DNA of 29,305 nt from NCBI GenBank assembly GCA_900546005.1, contig URBJ01000018.1:1-29305 (forward strand), in the 5' to 3' direction. The notes beneath the pieces were generated by a model. It did no database searches. It had not been told where the DNA came from and was given only the letters and a program-made list of their open reading frames with translations. Of the stretch, positions 17,332 to 25,919 are shown one piece after another (position 1 is the first letter of the stretch; every line of letters starts with the position of its first letter). The translations under genes were made by a program, and so were the position numbers. The DNA comes from an uncultured Alistipes sp. (GTDB taxonomy: Bacteria; Bacteroidota; Bacteroidia; Bacteroidales; Rikenellaceae).

Positions 17332-19008
17332 CTACTTTTTAGTTTTTATCTTGACCGTCTTGCCGTTAAACCACGTCGACACCGGCATATTGGCGATCGT
17401 AAATCCGACCTGAAAGGTACGCGGCGTCAACTCCGGTACCACGAAATCGAGCTCTCGAGACAACACGCCTCCTGCCGGAAGATCGCCGGTCAACGGAAGC
17501 ACATACTTGTGCGTCGGCTCGCTCCGATGCCGCCATACCATACTGACCGCCACTGAATCCCCATCGATCCGATAATCGTACGGATAGGGATTGTGCAGCT
17601 CCAATTTCAGATGCAGCGTGTCACCCGCCCGCACCTCACGCGGCAACGAATCATACGTTATATCGATCCGGCGGACCGGAATAAACCGATCGCAAACGAT
17701 GTAATCGAACCGGCTACCGTTCGCCAACTCCAAATGACGCGCTCCCGGCACACTGTCCCAGACCTGCAACAGAACCCTACCGCCGGCCATCCGGTCGTCA
17801 TCATCTTTCAGCTCATATTGACTGGTCCGGTAATAGATCGACGGCTGGGCATAGGAGCGCTCCCCGGTATAGAAGAGATACTTCGCCGCACCCGTATAGG
17901 TTCCATCGAAAATCACGGGAGCTCCGTCAGCAGCCTTCGCAATCGCCTGATATGACTCTCGGTTATTGAAAACTTCGAACTTCAGGCCCAGCGGATTGGC
18001 TATCATCTCCACACGGACCAGCCCGATCAGTACCAACGTCACCACTCCGACCCGCACTACATAACGGCGCAGCTTCTCGCGCCCCCGCACATAGGCAAAC
18101 AGCACGGCGATCACGCCAAACGTGGCCGGAATTTCCCACTGAGGCTGCACATAGCCCCGCGTCGTCGAAGCCAAAAAGAAGAGGATGAAACCGGCCGACA
18201 TGCAGTTCATCGCCCGAAGCACAGGAGTCTCACCCCGCGACCTCCACCAACCGACCAGAAAGAGCGGAAAGAGGAACGGATTGAAGATAGCGAACAGATT
18301 CAGCAGATACTCCGTCACGAAGGAGAATTCGAAATCCCGGGTCCGACCATCCAGATGGTAGCGAAACGAGACCCAATCGTGGTCATACTGCCACCACAGA
18401 TGGGGCAGGATCAGGAACAGAGCCAGCAGACAGGCCACATAAAACTTCGGACTCTTAAATATTTTGATCTGCGAGAGTACCGTAAACAGGACAACCAATG
18501 CCCCGTGATACTTGCTGTAAGCCAATGCAGCGATCGTCACCCCCATCCACAACGCATCGCTCCACCGCCCCTTTTCGGTGAAACGCTTGAAAAAGAGCAG
18601 ATACAGCGCCGTAAAGAGCATCAACGGACCGTCCGGAACCGCGATAAATCCATACAGTTGCAGGACGGGCATCGCAGACGCAACCAGTACAAACAGGTTG
18701 GCATCCCCGACAGTCGGACGTTCCGGTCGGATGATCCGCCACAGCACCCACAAGTAGATCGGCTGTAAAACCGTAAAAAAGAGACGAACACCCAACTCGC
18801 CCCAAAAAAAATGGCTGAGCCATACCAGCAGTGCCGTCATCGGCGGATGGTCGAAATAGCCCCAAGCCAGATCTTGGGAGAACATATAGTAATAGGCCTC
18901 GTCGTTGGCAAGTTCGGTACATCCGGCCTGAATCACATTGATGATCCACCATAGGCCAAGCCACATCCAGACCCTTGTTTCAGGATTTCTGACCGCAATA
19001 GATTTCAT
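17332..19008 (-). CDS. GT39/ArnT-like membrane glycosyltransferase
   Basis: A 558-residue protein with many membrane segments in its first ~400 residues followed by a soluble, probably periplasmic, domain of about 150 residues. The GT39/GT83 active-site region is visible: Asp36-Glu37 in ELANDEAYYY and FDHPPM at residues 52-57, typical of PMT/ArnT enzymes that use polyprenyl-phosphate sugars as donors. The C-terminal part carries beta-rich text (LHLKLELHNPYPYDYRI, ELDFVVPELTPRTF). Together with the downstream GtrA-like protein and O-acetyltransferase it probably decorates a lipid, glycan or protein on the outer face of the inner membrane. The acceptor is unknown. It has a good promoter upstream. 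Confidence 0.88.
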   Translation of the reverse strand: MKSIAVRNPETRVWMWLGLWWIINVIQAGCTELANDEAYYYMFSQDLAWGYFDHPPMTALLVWLSHFFWGELGVRLFFTVLQPIYLWVLWRIIRPERPTVGDANLFVLVASAMPVLQLYGFIAVPDGPLMLFTALYLLFFKRFTEKGRWSDALWMGVTIAALAYSKYHGALVVLFTVLSQIKIFKSPKFYVACLLALFLILPHLWWQYDHDWVSFRYHLDGRTRDFEFSFVTEYLLNLFAIFNPFLFPLFLVGWWRSRGETPVLRAMNCMSAGFILFFLASTTRGYVQPQWEIPATFGVIAVLFAYVRGREKLRRYVVRVGVVTLVLIGLVRVEMIANPLGLKFEVFNNRESYQAIAKAADGAPVIFDGTYTGAAKYLFYTGERSYAQPSIYYRTSQYELKDDDDRMAGGRVLLQVWDSVPGARHLELANGSRFDYIVCDRFIPVRRIDITYDSLPREVRAGDTLHLKLELHNPYPYDYRIDGDSVAVSMVWRHRSEPTHKYVLPLTGDLPAGGVLSRELDFVVPELTPRTFQVGFTIANMPVSTWFNGKTVKIKTKK

Positions 19009-19026
19009 GCACGCAATCTTTCAAAA

Positions 19027-19043
19027 GGAGGAGTACGTCCTCC
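19027..19043 (-). promoter_or_regulatory. Hairpin in the leader of the GT39 operon
   Basis: A six-base-pair perfect stem (GGAGGA / TCCTCC) with a five-base loop falls in the transcribed leader, between the promoter and the start at 19008. On the - strand the 3' arm is followed by TTTTG. It may affect leader stability or attenuation, or be chance. Confidence 0.35.
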
Positions 19044-19081
19044 GTCCGTTTTCTTGTTCTTGGCCACACTTAGCCGAATTG

Positions 19082-19112
19082 CAAAGGTAATAAAATTCGG
19101 CTCTCCCGGCAA
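19082..19112 (-). promoter_or_regulatory. Bacteroidetes-type promoter for the GT39-gtrA-acetyltransferase unit
   Basis: On the - strand a TTG (19112-19110) is followed after 20 bases by TACCTTTG (19089-19082), an exact fit to the phylum's consensus. Transcription from here gives a leader of about 65 bases before the ATG at 19008. The promoter overlaps the last codons' downstream flank of nfo. Confidence 0.7.
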
Positions 19113-19121
19113 AACGGACTA

Positions 19122-19976
19122 CTACTCTTGAGCCAACCCTTTCAACAGGGCAATCTCTTCGGGCCAGCGGGCTTCATCAGGCGTTTCGAGCACCAACGGA
19201 ATCCCATCGAAACGGGCATCCCGGGCAATGTAGCGGAACACCGGCATGCCGAGCATTCCCTCTCCGAGACTCTGGTGCCGGTCGACCCGACTGCCTAACG
19301 GTTTCATCGCATCGTTGAGGTGCATTCCCCGCAAGTAGGAGAACCCGACGATCCGATCCAGTTCGGCAAAGGTGTGCTCACAAGCCGCTTCATCCGAAAG
19401 GTCGTATCCGGCGGCAAAGGCGTGACATGTGTCTATGCAGACCCCTACCCGACTCTTATCCTCCACACGGTCGATGATCGCCGCCAGATGTTCGAACGCA
19501 AATCCCACGTTGGAACCCTGTCCCGCCGTATTTTCGATCACTGCCGTAACTCCCGACGTAGCTTCCAACGCCATGTTGATTGAATCGGCCACCCGACGCA
19601 GACACTCATCGAGCGAGATCTTACCGAGATGGCTTCCTGGATGGAAATTCAACCGATCGAGCCCCAGTTGTTGACACCGCGTCATCTCGTCGAGAAACGC
19701 CTCTCGGGACTTGGCCAGTCCCTCTGCTTCGGGATGCCCCAGATTGATCAGGTAGCTGTCGTGGGGCAGAATCTGTGAGGGGGTATATCCCTTCTCCTCG
19801 CAATTTTTCCGAAAAGCCTCGATGCTCGCTGCCGACAACGGAGCCGCTTTCCACTGCCGCTGATTTTTGGTAAACAGCGCAAAGGCTGTCGCGCCGATCG
19901 CTGCCGCATGCAACGGGGCATTCTCAACACCCCCCGATGCGCTCACATGTGCTCCAAAATATTTCATTCCATTCAT
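19122..19976 (-). CDS. nfo: Deoxyribonuclease IV (AP endonuclease)
   Basis: Cuts DNA 5' to abasic sites in base-excision repair; a TIM-barrel enzyme with three zinc ions. All nine metal ligands of the E. coli enzyme can be matched: His72, His112, Glu148, Asp182, His185, His219, Asp232, His234 and Glu264 when counted from the ATG at 19976, each three higher than in E. coli. Family blocks include [31 protein letters not shown] and HLNDA. The constant offset means that a start at 19967 (MKYFGAH) would give the E. coli numbering exactly. I kept 19976 because an AAGGA stretch lies at a sensible distance upstream. Length 284 (or 281) is normal. Confidence 0.95.
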   Translation of the reverse strand: MNGMKYFGAHVSASGGVENAPLHAAAIGATAFALFTKNQRQWKAAPLSAASIEAFRKNCEEKGYTPSQILPHDSYLINLGHPEAEGLAKSREAFLDEMTRCQQLGLDRLNFHPGSHLGKISLDECLRRVADSINMALEATSGVTAVIENTAGQGSNVGFAFEHLAAIIDRVEDKSRVGVCIDTCHAFAAGYDLSDEAACEHTFAELDRIVGFSYLRGMHLNDAMKPLGSRVDRHQSLGEGMLGMPVFRYIARDARFDGIPLVLETPDEARWPEEIALLKGLAQE

Positions 19977-20075
19977 GTTAACTATCCTTCGAATTTATAT
20001 TTATACTGTTCTCATTCACAAACATTCCAGACCTGTCCCATCTACATCGCCACCCCTCAAATCCCGTTCGACAGA

Positions 20076-21068
20076 TCACCTTCTCTCCGCCTTACGGTAA
20101 GGTATTCCTTTTTTCCAAAAAATCTCCTCTTGAGTAATGTACCAACTCCTGCCCCGATCGTTGTTTCCCTGATAAAACAGATAAGTCCGCCCGTTCCGAT
20201 CTCGAAACAGATGCGGATGTCCCGACTCGCTGGAGTTCCATTCATCCGCTTTGCCGTTGGGAACGAACGGCTCGGTAAACAGACGCTCCCAATGCAACCC
20301 ATCGCTGCTCTTCGCCACCCCGATCTGTTGCGGCGAATTATTATAGGCTCCAGCATAAAACATATACAAAACTCCTCTCTTTTCCACGACGGAGGCCCCT
20401 TCAATACACATTCCCTCCCACGGCAACTCGGGCGAGAGAATCGTCGAATCGACCGCCAACCGCCAGTCATCACGGCCGAAATCCGTATCCGCCGGCGCCG
20501 TAGCCACACCTAACATCTGTTTCTGAAACGCTTTGTCACGCGTCGCAAAATAGAGGAAATACTGCCCCTTAAACATACACACTTCGGCATCTATGGCCCG
20601 TCCGCAATTCCAATCACCGGTCGGACTGAAAATCGGATTCGACGGATCGCGACGGAAAGTAATACCGTCTTCCGATTCGGCATGGCATATCGCATCGTGC
20701 ATTCCGTTTCCATACGTCTGATAAAACAAGTGTACTTTACCCTCCTTCACCAACGCTCCCGGAGCACACAGACCATTCCTTTCGTATTCGGCATCCCGAT
20801 CGGGAACAATTTCACCGACCTTCTTCCAATCGATCAAATCATCGCTCGCCGCTATACCGATGTTCCAACCCGAGTTTTCATTCCCCTGTCTCGGTGGAAT
20901 AGAATAGTACATCAGATAACGCCCGTCGAAATAGACCACATGCGGATCTTTCGCATAGGGTACTCCTATACGGGATGTATCCGCATACATCATGCGGACC
21001 GGTTGGGCCATTGCAACCTTCACCGTACAAAACAACAGGATGACAATCCAATAAATCTTATTCCTCAT
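20076..21068 (-). CDS. Secreted GH43-like five-bladed beta-propeller glycosidase
   Basis: A 330-residue exported protein with a signal peptide of about 21 residues (IYWIVILLFCTVKVAMA). The mature part shows repeated beta-propeller blades with carbohydrate-active features: DPHVVYFDGRYLMYY near the start (candidate general-base Asp), CAPGALVKEGKVHLFYQ, AIDAEVCMFKGQYFLYF, EGASVVEKRGVLYMFYAG, and SESGHPHLFRDRNGRTYLFY near the end. This fits the GH43/GH117-like clan, probably on a plant- or host-type glycan; a GH130-like or non-catalytic propeller is also possible. The gene stands alone between nfo (99 bases downstream, same strand) and the divergent DUF3078 gene. It has no SusCD partner in the window. 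Confidence 0.75.
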   Translation of the reverse strand: MRNKIYWIVILLFCTVKVAMAQPVRMMYADTSRIGVPYAKDPHVVYFDGRYLMYYSIPPRQGNENSGWNIGIAASDDLIDWKKVGEIVPDRDAEYERNGLCAPGALVKEGKVHLFYQTYGNGMHDAICHAESEDGITFRRDPSNPIFSPTGDWNCGRAIDAEVCMFKGQYFLYFATRDKAFQKQMLGVATAPADTDFGRDDWRLAVDSTILSPELPWEGMCIEGASVVEKRGVLYMFYAGAYNNSPQQIGVAKSSDGLHWERLFTEPFVPNGKADEWNSSESGHPHLFRDRNGRTYLFYQGNNDRGRSWYITQEEIFWKKGIPYRKAERR

Positions 21069-21349
21069 TCGTTATCTATCAAAAGCCGCTTTTCTCTTTT
21101 TAATGCTACTTGCCGTCATGTCAAACGATCACCTGTTCCAACACCGGCCGTATCCCCACTTTGCGTACCTCTCGGCCACCCTTGTCGCTTTCACTTCTCG
21201 CTTAAAAAACGCCGTCACCCTCACCCCTATTTCGTCCGCACCTACGCTGTGTAAAGCTACAACTTTTTAGCAGAAATTCCGTAAAAAAACAAAACGCTGA
21301 CTAAATATTGTATATCTTTGTCCAGAATCAACCTTCATTCGGCGCGATC
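21069..21349. other. Divergent intergenic region between GH43-like and DUF3078 genes
   Basis: About 280 bases separate the two divergent starts. The only element I can support is the TATCTTTG box for the rightward gene at 21313-21320. No matching box for the leftward gene and no convincing small ORF was found. Confidence 0.5.
21313..21320 (+). promoter_or_regulatory. Putative -7 box for the DUF3078-protease unit
   Basis: TATCTTTG fully matches TAnnTTTG and lies 29 bases before the ATG at 21350. It also shows that a longer in-frame TTG start at 21308 lies inside the promoter and is not used. No clear TTG lies at the -33 position. Confidence 0.55.
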
Positions 21350-22339
21350 ATGAAACGGATATTACTGCTCTGTATGCTTATGCTGTTCACACTGATTTCC
21401 ATACCGGGTGTCGCACAGTTTTCCATATCGAGAGTCACCCCCGACAGTGCAGGGACCAAGATCACGCCAAGAACACCCAATCCTCTGTCAAAGCCCTTGA
21501 CCGTCACTTACGAAAGCGAGGCCCGCAACAAAGCCGAGAAAAAAAGACTGCGCAAGGAACGTAATACACTCACCATTACGACGGGCCTGAACCTCACTCA
21601 AACGAAATTCGATAACTGGGCGCCGGGCGGAACCAATACGTTTACCGGCTATGCCGCTTTGACCATCAACCACGTGTACGCCCGCAACAAGATCAGATTG
21701 ACCACCAATTTCGACTCCAAATATGGTATGACTACCATCGCAGGCAAGACGACCAAGGGATACGACTATTTCAATTCGAACTTCACCGCAGCATGGGCCA
21801 TCTCCAAGAACTGGTCGTACAGTGCCAACATCGCCCTGAACAGTCAGTGGTCCAAGGGTTGGACGGCCGATCATTCGACCATAGTGAGTAACATCTTCTC
21901 GCCGGCATACGTCCCCGTCGGAGTCGGACTGACCTATCAAGCGCTCAAAAAAGTACCCATCAAGTTAACCATGAATATCCTCAACACCAGTACAACATTG
22001 GTCCTGAGCGATACGTTATCCAAGACGGGTGCCTACGGCGTCGATCCCGGGAAACACCAGAAAACCACATTTGGTTCTTCGCTGCGTGTCGACCTCAACC
22101 AACCGATCGCCAAAGGAAAACTCAACTACGTACTCTATTTGTTCTACTCGACCAACTACGAACAGAACAACTACGTCGAATGGCAGGGAACGCTGACGAT
22201 ACGGATTACCAAGATCATTGCAGCCACGGTATTTAACCGCATGATATACAATGAAGTTCAAACGACTCCGTACAACAAGCCCCTGCAATGGAACTATTCG
22301 TTCGGCTTGGGACTGACGTATGTATTCAAGAACAAATAG
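21350..22339 (+). CDS. DUF3078 domain-containing secreted/outer-membrane protein
   Basis: A 329-residue protein with a signal peptide of about 22 residues (ILLLCMLMLFTLISIPGVA). The mature protein carries the DUF3078 hallmark NLTQTKFDNWAPGG, followed by alternating hydrophobic/polar strands (FTGYAALTINHVYARNKIRL, WSYSANIALNSQ, LNYVLYLFY, YSFGLGLTYVF) ending in an aromatic strand. This layout suggests an outer-membrane beta-barrel; function is unknown. The ATG at 21350 was chosen because an upstream in-frame TTG lies in the promoter and only this start yields a clean signal peptide. The S41 protease follows 47 bases downstream and may be co-transcribed. Confidence 0.85.
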   Translation: MKRILLLCMLMLFTLISIPGVAQFSISRVTPDSAGTKITPRTPNPLSKPLTVTYESEARNKAEKKRLRKERNTLTITTGLNLTQTKFDNWAPGGTNTFTGYAALTINHVYARNKIRLTTNFDSKYGMTTIAGKTTKGYDYFNSNFTAAWAISKNWSYSANIALNSQWSKGWTADHSTIVSNIFSPAYVPVGVGLTYQALKKVPIKLTMNILNTSTTLVLSDTLSKTGAYGVDPGKHQKTTFGSSLRVDLNQPIAKGKLNYVLYLFYSTNYEQNNYVEWQGTLTIRITKIIAATVFNRMIYNEVQTTPYNKPLQWNYSFGLGLTYVFKNK

Positions 22340-22386
22340 GAACGGTTTATGTGTAGACAAACCCACGAACGTTAAAAATTTATTCC

Positions 22387-24075
22387 ATGTATAAAAACAG
22401 CAAATTTACCGTCATACTGCCCACAGTAATCGCATGTTCCATCGCTCTGGGCATCCTGCTCGGAGGGAAGGTTTTCCGCAACAACCGGACCCGGAACATG
22501 CCGAATCAAAGCCTCGTCACAGGGAACAACAACAAGATCGACATGCTTTTGTCGCTCATCAACACTACCTATGTCGACTCCGTATCGATAGACTCGCTGA
22601 TCGAAAATACCATACCTCTGATTGTCGACGAACTCGACCCGCACTCCTCGTACCTGACAAAAGCGGAAGTACTGGAGGCCAATGAAATATACGATGCTCA
22701 GTTCGACGGGATCGGAGTGACATTCAACATGCTGACCGATACGGTCATCGTGCTGAACGTTATCTCCGGAGGACCCAGTGCCGATGCCGGCATACAGGCC
22801 GGTGACCGCATCATTACGGTCAACGATTCGACCATAGCCGGCGTGAAGATGCCCCAGAACAGCGTCGTCAAGCGACTCCGGGGCCCACGAGGCAGTCAGG
22901 TCAAACTCGGCATCCAACGCTACGGGCACAAAGGTCTGATCCCCATAACCGTAACCCGAGGAGCGATTCCGATCAAAAGCATCCTTGCCTCCTATATGAT
23001 CCGTCCCGAAATCGGATACATCCGTTTTGAACAGTTTTCGGGAACCTCGCACAGCGAATTGATCGCGGCAATATCGAGCCTCAAAGAGCAGGGGATGAAA
23101 AAACTGATTCTCGATATTCGGGGCAACGGCGGAGGCTTGCTCGACCAAGCGATCGTAATTGCCAATGAATTTCTGCCCGTAAACAACATGATCGTCTACA
23201 CCCAGAACCGGGAGGGGCAAAAAGACATCCAATACAGCAACGGAAAGGGCTCCTTTACGGATGAGGAGCTGGTGGTTCTGATCGACGAAAACAGTGCTTC
23301 GGCCAGTGAAATTCTTGCAGGTGCGCTTCAGGACAACGACCGGGGAACGATCATTGGACGAAGATCCTTCGGCAAAGGATTGGTACAAGGGCAATTTCCT
23401 TTCCCCGACGGATCGGCACTGAGGCTTACCATTGCCCGCTACTACACGCCGGTCGGACGATCGATCCAGAAGCCCTACGACAAAGGACGCGAGAGCTACT
23501 ACAACGAGGTGTATGACCGCTACGAACACGACGAGATGTTCACGGCCGACAGCATCCACTTCAACGACAGCCTGAAATTCACCACTCCGGGCGGTAAGGT
23601 GGTATATGGCGGTGGAGGCATCATGCCCGACATCTTCGTTCCGATCGACACGTCGGACGTTACTCCGTATTTCCGGGCCGTGACCAACTGGGACAAAAAC
23701 ATTCTCTATCGGTTTACCTTGGAGTTTTCGGATCGGAACCGCGCCCGTCTGAACGGAATCAACACCTTGGAGGAACTCGACCGCTTCTTTGCCGAACAGC
23801 CAAACCTACTCAACGATTTCGTAGCGTTTGCGTCCCGTTCCGGAGTCTCTCCGAATGCGGCGGACATTGCCAAGTCAAAGGCGCTGATTCTCTCTCAGCT
23901 CAAGGCATACATCGGCCGCAACTCTCCGCTGGAAGATAACGCTTTTTATCACTGTATCCAGCAGATCGATCCGGTTGTAGACAAGGCGCTCGAAACCTTA
24001 AACCGGCCGACCGAATCGGGATATAGAGCAGCTGCAACGGATTCCGCCGCAGCTGCAACGATCCAACCGGAATAG
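22387..24075 (+). CDS. S41 family carboxy-terminal processing protease (CtpA-like)
   Basis: A 562-residue periplasmic serine protease that cleaves near protein C-termini. It has an N-terminal signal-anchor segment (about residues 9-26), a PDZ domain at about residues 95-175 (YDAQFDGIGVTF, GPSADAGIQAGDRIITVND), and the catalytic core. The Ser-Lys dyad is Ser305 in DENSASASE and Lys330 in RRSFGKGLVQ; the spacing of 25 matches the D1-processing protease. The C-terminal ~180 residues extend past the protease core, and the very end is Ala-rich (AAATDSAAAATIQPE). It follows the DUF3078 gene and ends at a strong terminator. Substrates are unknown; in other bacteria such enzymes act in envelope quality control. 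Confidence 0.93.
   Translation: MYKNSKFTVILPTVIACSIALGILLGGKVFRNNRTRNMPNQSLVTGNNNKIDMLLSLINTTYVDSVSIDSLIENTIPLIVDELDPHSSYLTKAEVLEANEIYDAQFDGIGVTFNMLTDTVIVLNVISGGPSADAGIQAGDRIITVNDSTIAGVKMPQNSVVKRLRGPRGSQVKLGIQRYGHKGLIPITVTRGAIPIKSILASYMIRPEIGYIRFEQFSGTSHSELIAAISSLKEQGMKKLILDIRGNGGGLLDQAIVIANEFLPVNNMIVYTQNREGQKDIQYSNGKGSFTDEELVVLIDENSASASEILAGALQDNDRGTIIGRRSFGKGLVQGQFPFPDGSALRLTIARYYTPVGRSIQKPYDKGRESYYNEVYDRYEHDEMFTADSIHFNDSLKFTTPGGKVVYGGGGIMPDIFVPIDTSDVTPYFRAVTNWDKNILYRFTLEFSDRNRARLNGINTLEELDRFFAEQPNLLNDFVAFASRSGVSPNAADIAKSKALILSQLKAYIGRNSPLEDNAFYHCIQQIDPVVDKALETLNRPTESGYRAAATDSAAAATIQPE
24028..24060 (+). repeat. Direct repeat in the protease C-terminal tail
   Basis: The 12-mer GCAGCTGCAACG occurs at 24028-24039 and again at 24049-24060, nine bases apart, encoding the Ala-rich tail AAAT...AAAT. 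It probably reflects slippage or low complexity. Confidence 0.6.
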
Positions 24076-24145
24076 GCAGTCCGAAACTGCACTTTCTCTC
24101 CTCGTTTCGGACTCGTTGGAATCTGCATAACAGAAACCTACATAC

Positions 24146-24195
24146 AAAATAGAAACGAGCGGGCTTTTTTCGAAGTCCGCTCGTTTCTATTTTTT
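24146..24195. terminator. Strong bidirectional terminator between the S41 protease and adk
   Basis: Arms 24147-24164 and 24175-24194 form a stem of about 18 pairs with one G-T wobble (core AGAAACGAGCGG paired with CCGCTCGTTTCT) and a ten-base loop. A T-run follows on the + strand and an A-run precedes it, giving U-tracts in both directions. It serves the convergent S41 protease (+) and adk (-). Confidence 0.9.
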
Positions 24196-24207
24196 CAAGG
24201 AAAAGTT

Positions 24208-24783
24208 CTATAACAAAGGATCGATGTAGGAACACAGAGCCGCAAAAATTTCATCTACTGAACCGATTCCGTTTATTGCATGATATTTGCCCTGTTTCTT
24301 GTAGTATTCGGCAACCACCGCCGTCTGAGCCTTGTACACCTCAATACGTTTCCGGATCACAGCCTCATCACAATCGTCGGCCCGGCCGCTGTCCTTACTC
24401 CGTATCAGGATACGACGGATCAACTCCTCATCGTGTACCTCCAACGACAACATCAGATTGACCGGAGTTCCGTGTTTCTCCATAATCCGGTCGAAGGCCT
24501 CCGCTTGCAACGTCGTACGGGGAAACCCGTCAAAGATGTTTCCTTTGCAATCCTTATGACGCGCCACATAATCCGCAATGATGTCGATCACCAACTGATC
24601 GGGAGCCAAATGGCCCTGATCGATATACCCTTTAACGCTCTTCCCCAGCGGAGTTCCTTGACGGATCTCCTCACGAATCACCTCTCCTGTCGAAAGATGA
24701 TGAAATCCATACTTTTGCACCAATTTTGCAGCCTGAGTACCTTTCCCGGCACCCGGAGGACCGAATAACACAATGTTCAACAT
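24208..24783 (-). CDS. adk: Adenylate kinase, short form
   Basis: Interconverts ATP + AMP and 2 ADP. The P-loop GPPGAGKGTQ is at residues 8-17, followed by the AMP-site blocks HHLSTGEVIREEI and GNIFDGFPRTTLQAE, and the arginine-rich region RSKDSGRADDCDEAVIRKRI. At 191 residues it lacks the ~30-residue LID insertion of long bacterial Adks; the SGRADD turn is the short-LID form common in Bacteroidetes. A UMP/CMP kinase is less likely given the overall match. Its promoter lies in the shared divergent region with thiL, and it ends at a strong hairpin. Confidence 0.95.
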   Translation of the reverse strand: MLNIVLFGPPGAGKGTQAAKLVQKYGFHHLSTGEVIREEIRQGTPLGKSVKGYIDQGHLAPDQLVIDIIADYVARHKDCKGNIFDGFPRTTLQAEAFDRIMEKHGTPVNLMLSLEVHDEELIRRILIRSKDSGRADDCDEAVIRKRIEVYKAQTAVVAEYYKKQGKYHAINGIGSVDEIFAALCSYIDPLL

Positions 24784-24819
24784 GCGTTTATAAATTTACT
24801 TCTCTATATAATAGTCAAA

Positions 24820-24849
24820 CAAAATTAACATTATTTTTTTTCACGACAA
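24820..24849 (-). promoter_or_regulatory. Promoter for adk
   Basis: Read on the - strand, TTG (24849-24847) is followed after 19 bases by TAATTTTG (24827-24820), matching the Bacteroidetes consensus. It is back-to-back with the thiL -7 box, with only about 10 bases between them. Confidence 0.6.
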
Positions 24850-24857
24850 AGATAAAG

Positions 24858-24865
24858 TACCTTTG
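24858..24865 (+). promoter_or_regulatory. -7 box for thiL
   Basis: TACCTTTG is an exact TAnnTTTG match 18 bases before the ATG at 24884. It contains the TTG at 24863 that could be mistaken for an in-frame start. The -33 region is a T-run without a clear TTG. Confidence 0.55.
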
Positions 24866-24883
24866 CCTGCAAATAAAAAGGCC

Positions 24884-25906
24884 ATGGACAAAAACAAGCG
24901 TACAGAGATCGCCTCACTCGGCGAATTCAAATTGATCGACCGGATTTGCGCACCTTTCCAATCCGAACAAAGCAGTACCGTCAAGGGGGCTGGAGATGAT
25001 GCTGCGGTTATCGATACAGGCGACAAATACCTGCTGCTCTCGAACGATCTGCTGCTCGAGGGCGTACACTTCGACCTCACCTACTTTCCCCTCCAGCATT
25101 TAGGCTACAAGGCTGTCGTAGTGGGCATTTCCGACATTCTGGCCATGAACGGAACTCCCCGCCAGATTCTGATCGCATTGGGTCTATCATCGCGATTTTC
25201 GGTCGAAATGGTCGACCTCTTTTACGAAGGAGTACGGGCGGCATGCAAGGACTATCATGTCGATCTGGCCGGGGGCGACACGACCGCTTCGATCAACGGG
25301 CTCACCATCAGCATCACGGCCACAGGCGATGTCGACAAGGAGAAGATCGTCTACCGCAGCGGTGCACAGGTCAATGATCTGGTCTGCCTTTCCGGAGATC
25401 TAGGCGCTGCCTATATGGGAATCCACCTGCTCGAGCGGGAGAAACGGGCCTGCAACGGACAACCCAACCCGAAGCCGAAGTTCGAGGGGTACGAGTACAT
25501 CCTGCGCCGGGAACTCAAGCCCGAAGCCCGCATGGACATCATCGAACGGCTGGCCCAGAACGACATCGTGCCCACCTCGATGATCGACATTTCGGACGGT
25601 TTAGCCTCCGAGGCCCTACACTTGTGCAAATCCTCGAACAAGGGAATCCGCATCTATCTGAATCGAATACCCATCGCCAAACAAACCTATGCCATGGCCG
25701 AAGAGCTACACAGTGACCCCGTCGTGGCCGCACTCAACGGAGGTGATGACTACGAACTGCTGTTTACGGTTCCGCTGTCGAAACAGGCCGAAGTGTTTGC
25801 CATGGGAGTCGATGTCATCGGACACATCACGACGCCCGAATCCGGAGCGATGCTCGTTACCCCGGACGGACAGGAGATCGAACTCCGGGCTCAAGGCTGG
25901 AAGTAA
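24884..25906 (+). CDS. thiL: Thiamine-monophosphate kinase
   Basis: Phosphorylates thiamine monophosphate to the active cofactor thiamine diphosphate, using ATP; PurM-like fold. Conserved blocks: GAGDDAAVID (metal/ATP-binding Asp pair), LLEGVHFDLTYFP, GDILAMNG-like SDILAMNG, LAGGDTTAS, IDISDGLASE and NGGDDYELLFT near the C-terminus. Length 340 is normal. I chose ATG 24884 over the upstream TTG at 24863 because that TTG is part of the promoter box. No other thiamine gene is in the window, so it is a detached member of the pathway. Its stop lies 13 bases from the convergent DUF4493 gene. Confidence 0.96.
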   Translation: MDKNKRTEIASLGEFKLIDRICAPFQSEQSSTVKGAGDDAAVIDTGDKYLLLSNDLLLEGVHFDLTYFPLQHLGYKAVVVGISDILAMNGTPRQILIALGLSSRFSVEMVDLFYEGVRAACKDYHVDLAGGDTTASINGLTISITATGDVDKEKIVYRSGAQVNDLVCLSGDLGAAYMGIHLLEREKRACNGQPNPKPKFEGYEYILRRELKPEARMDIIERLAQNDIVPTSMIDISDGLASEALHLCKSSNKGIRIYLNRIPIAKQTYAMAEELHSDPVVAALNGGDDYELLFTVPLSKQAEVFAMGVDVIGHITTPESGAMLVTPDGQEIELRAQGWK

Positions 25907-25919
25907 AATTTTCTAATAC

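Noticed and set aside
21308..21349. Longer N-terminus for the DUF3078 protein from a TTG at 21308
   Set aside because: The TTG abuts and its first codons include the TATCTTTG promoter box; the ATG at 21350 gives a proper signal peptide.
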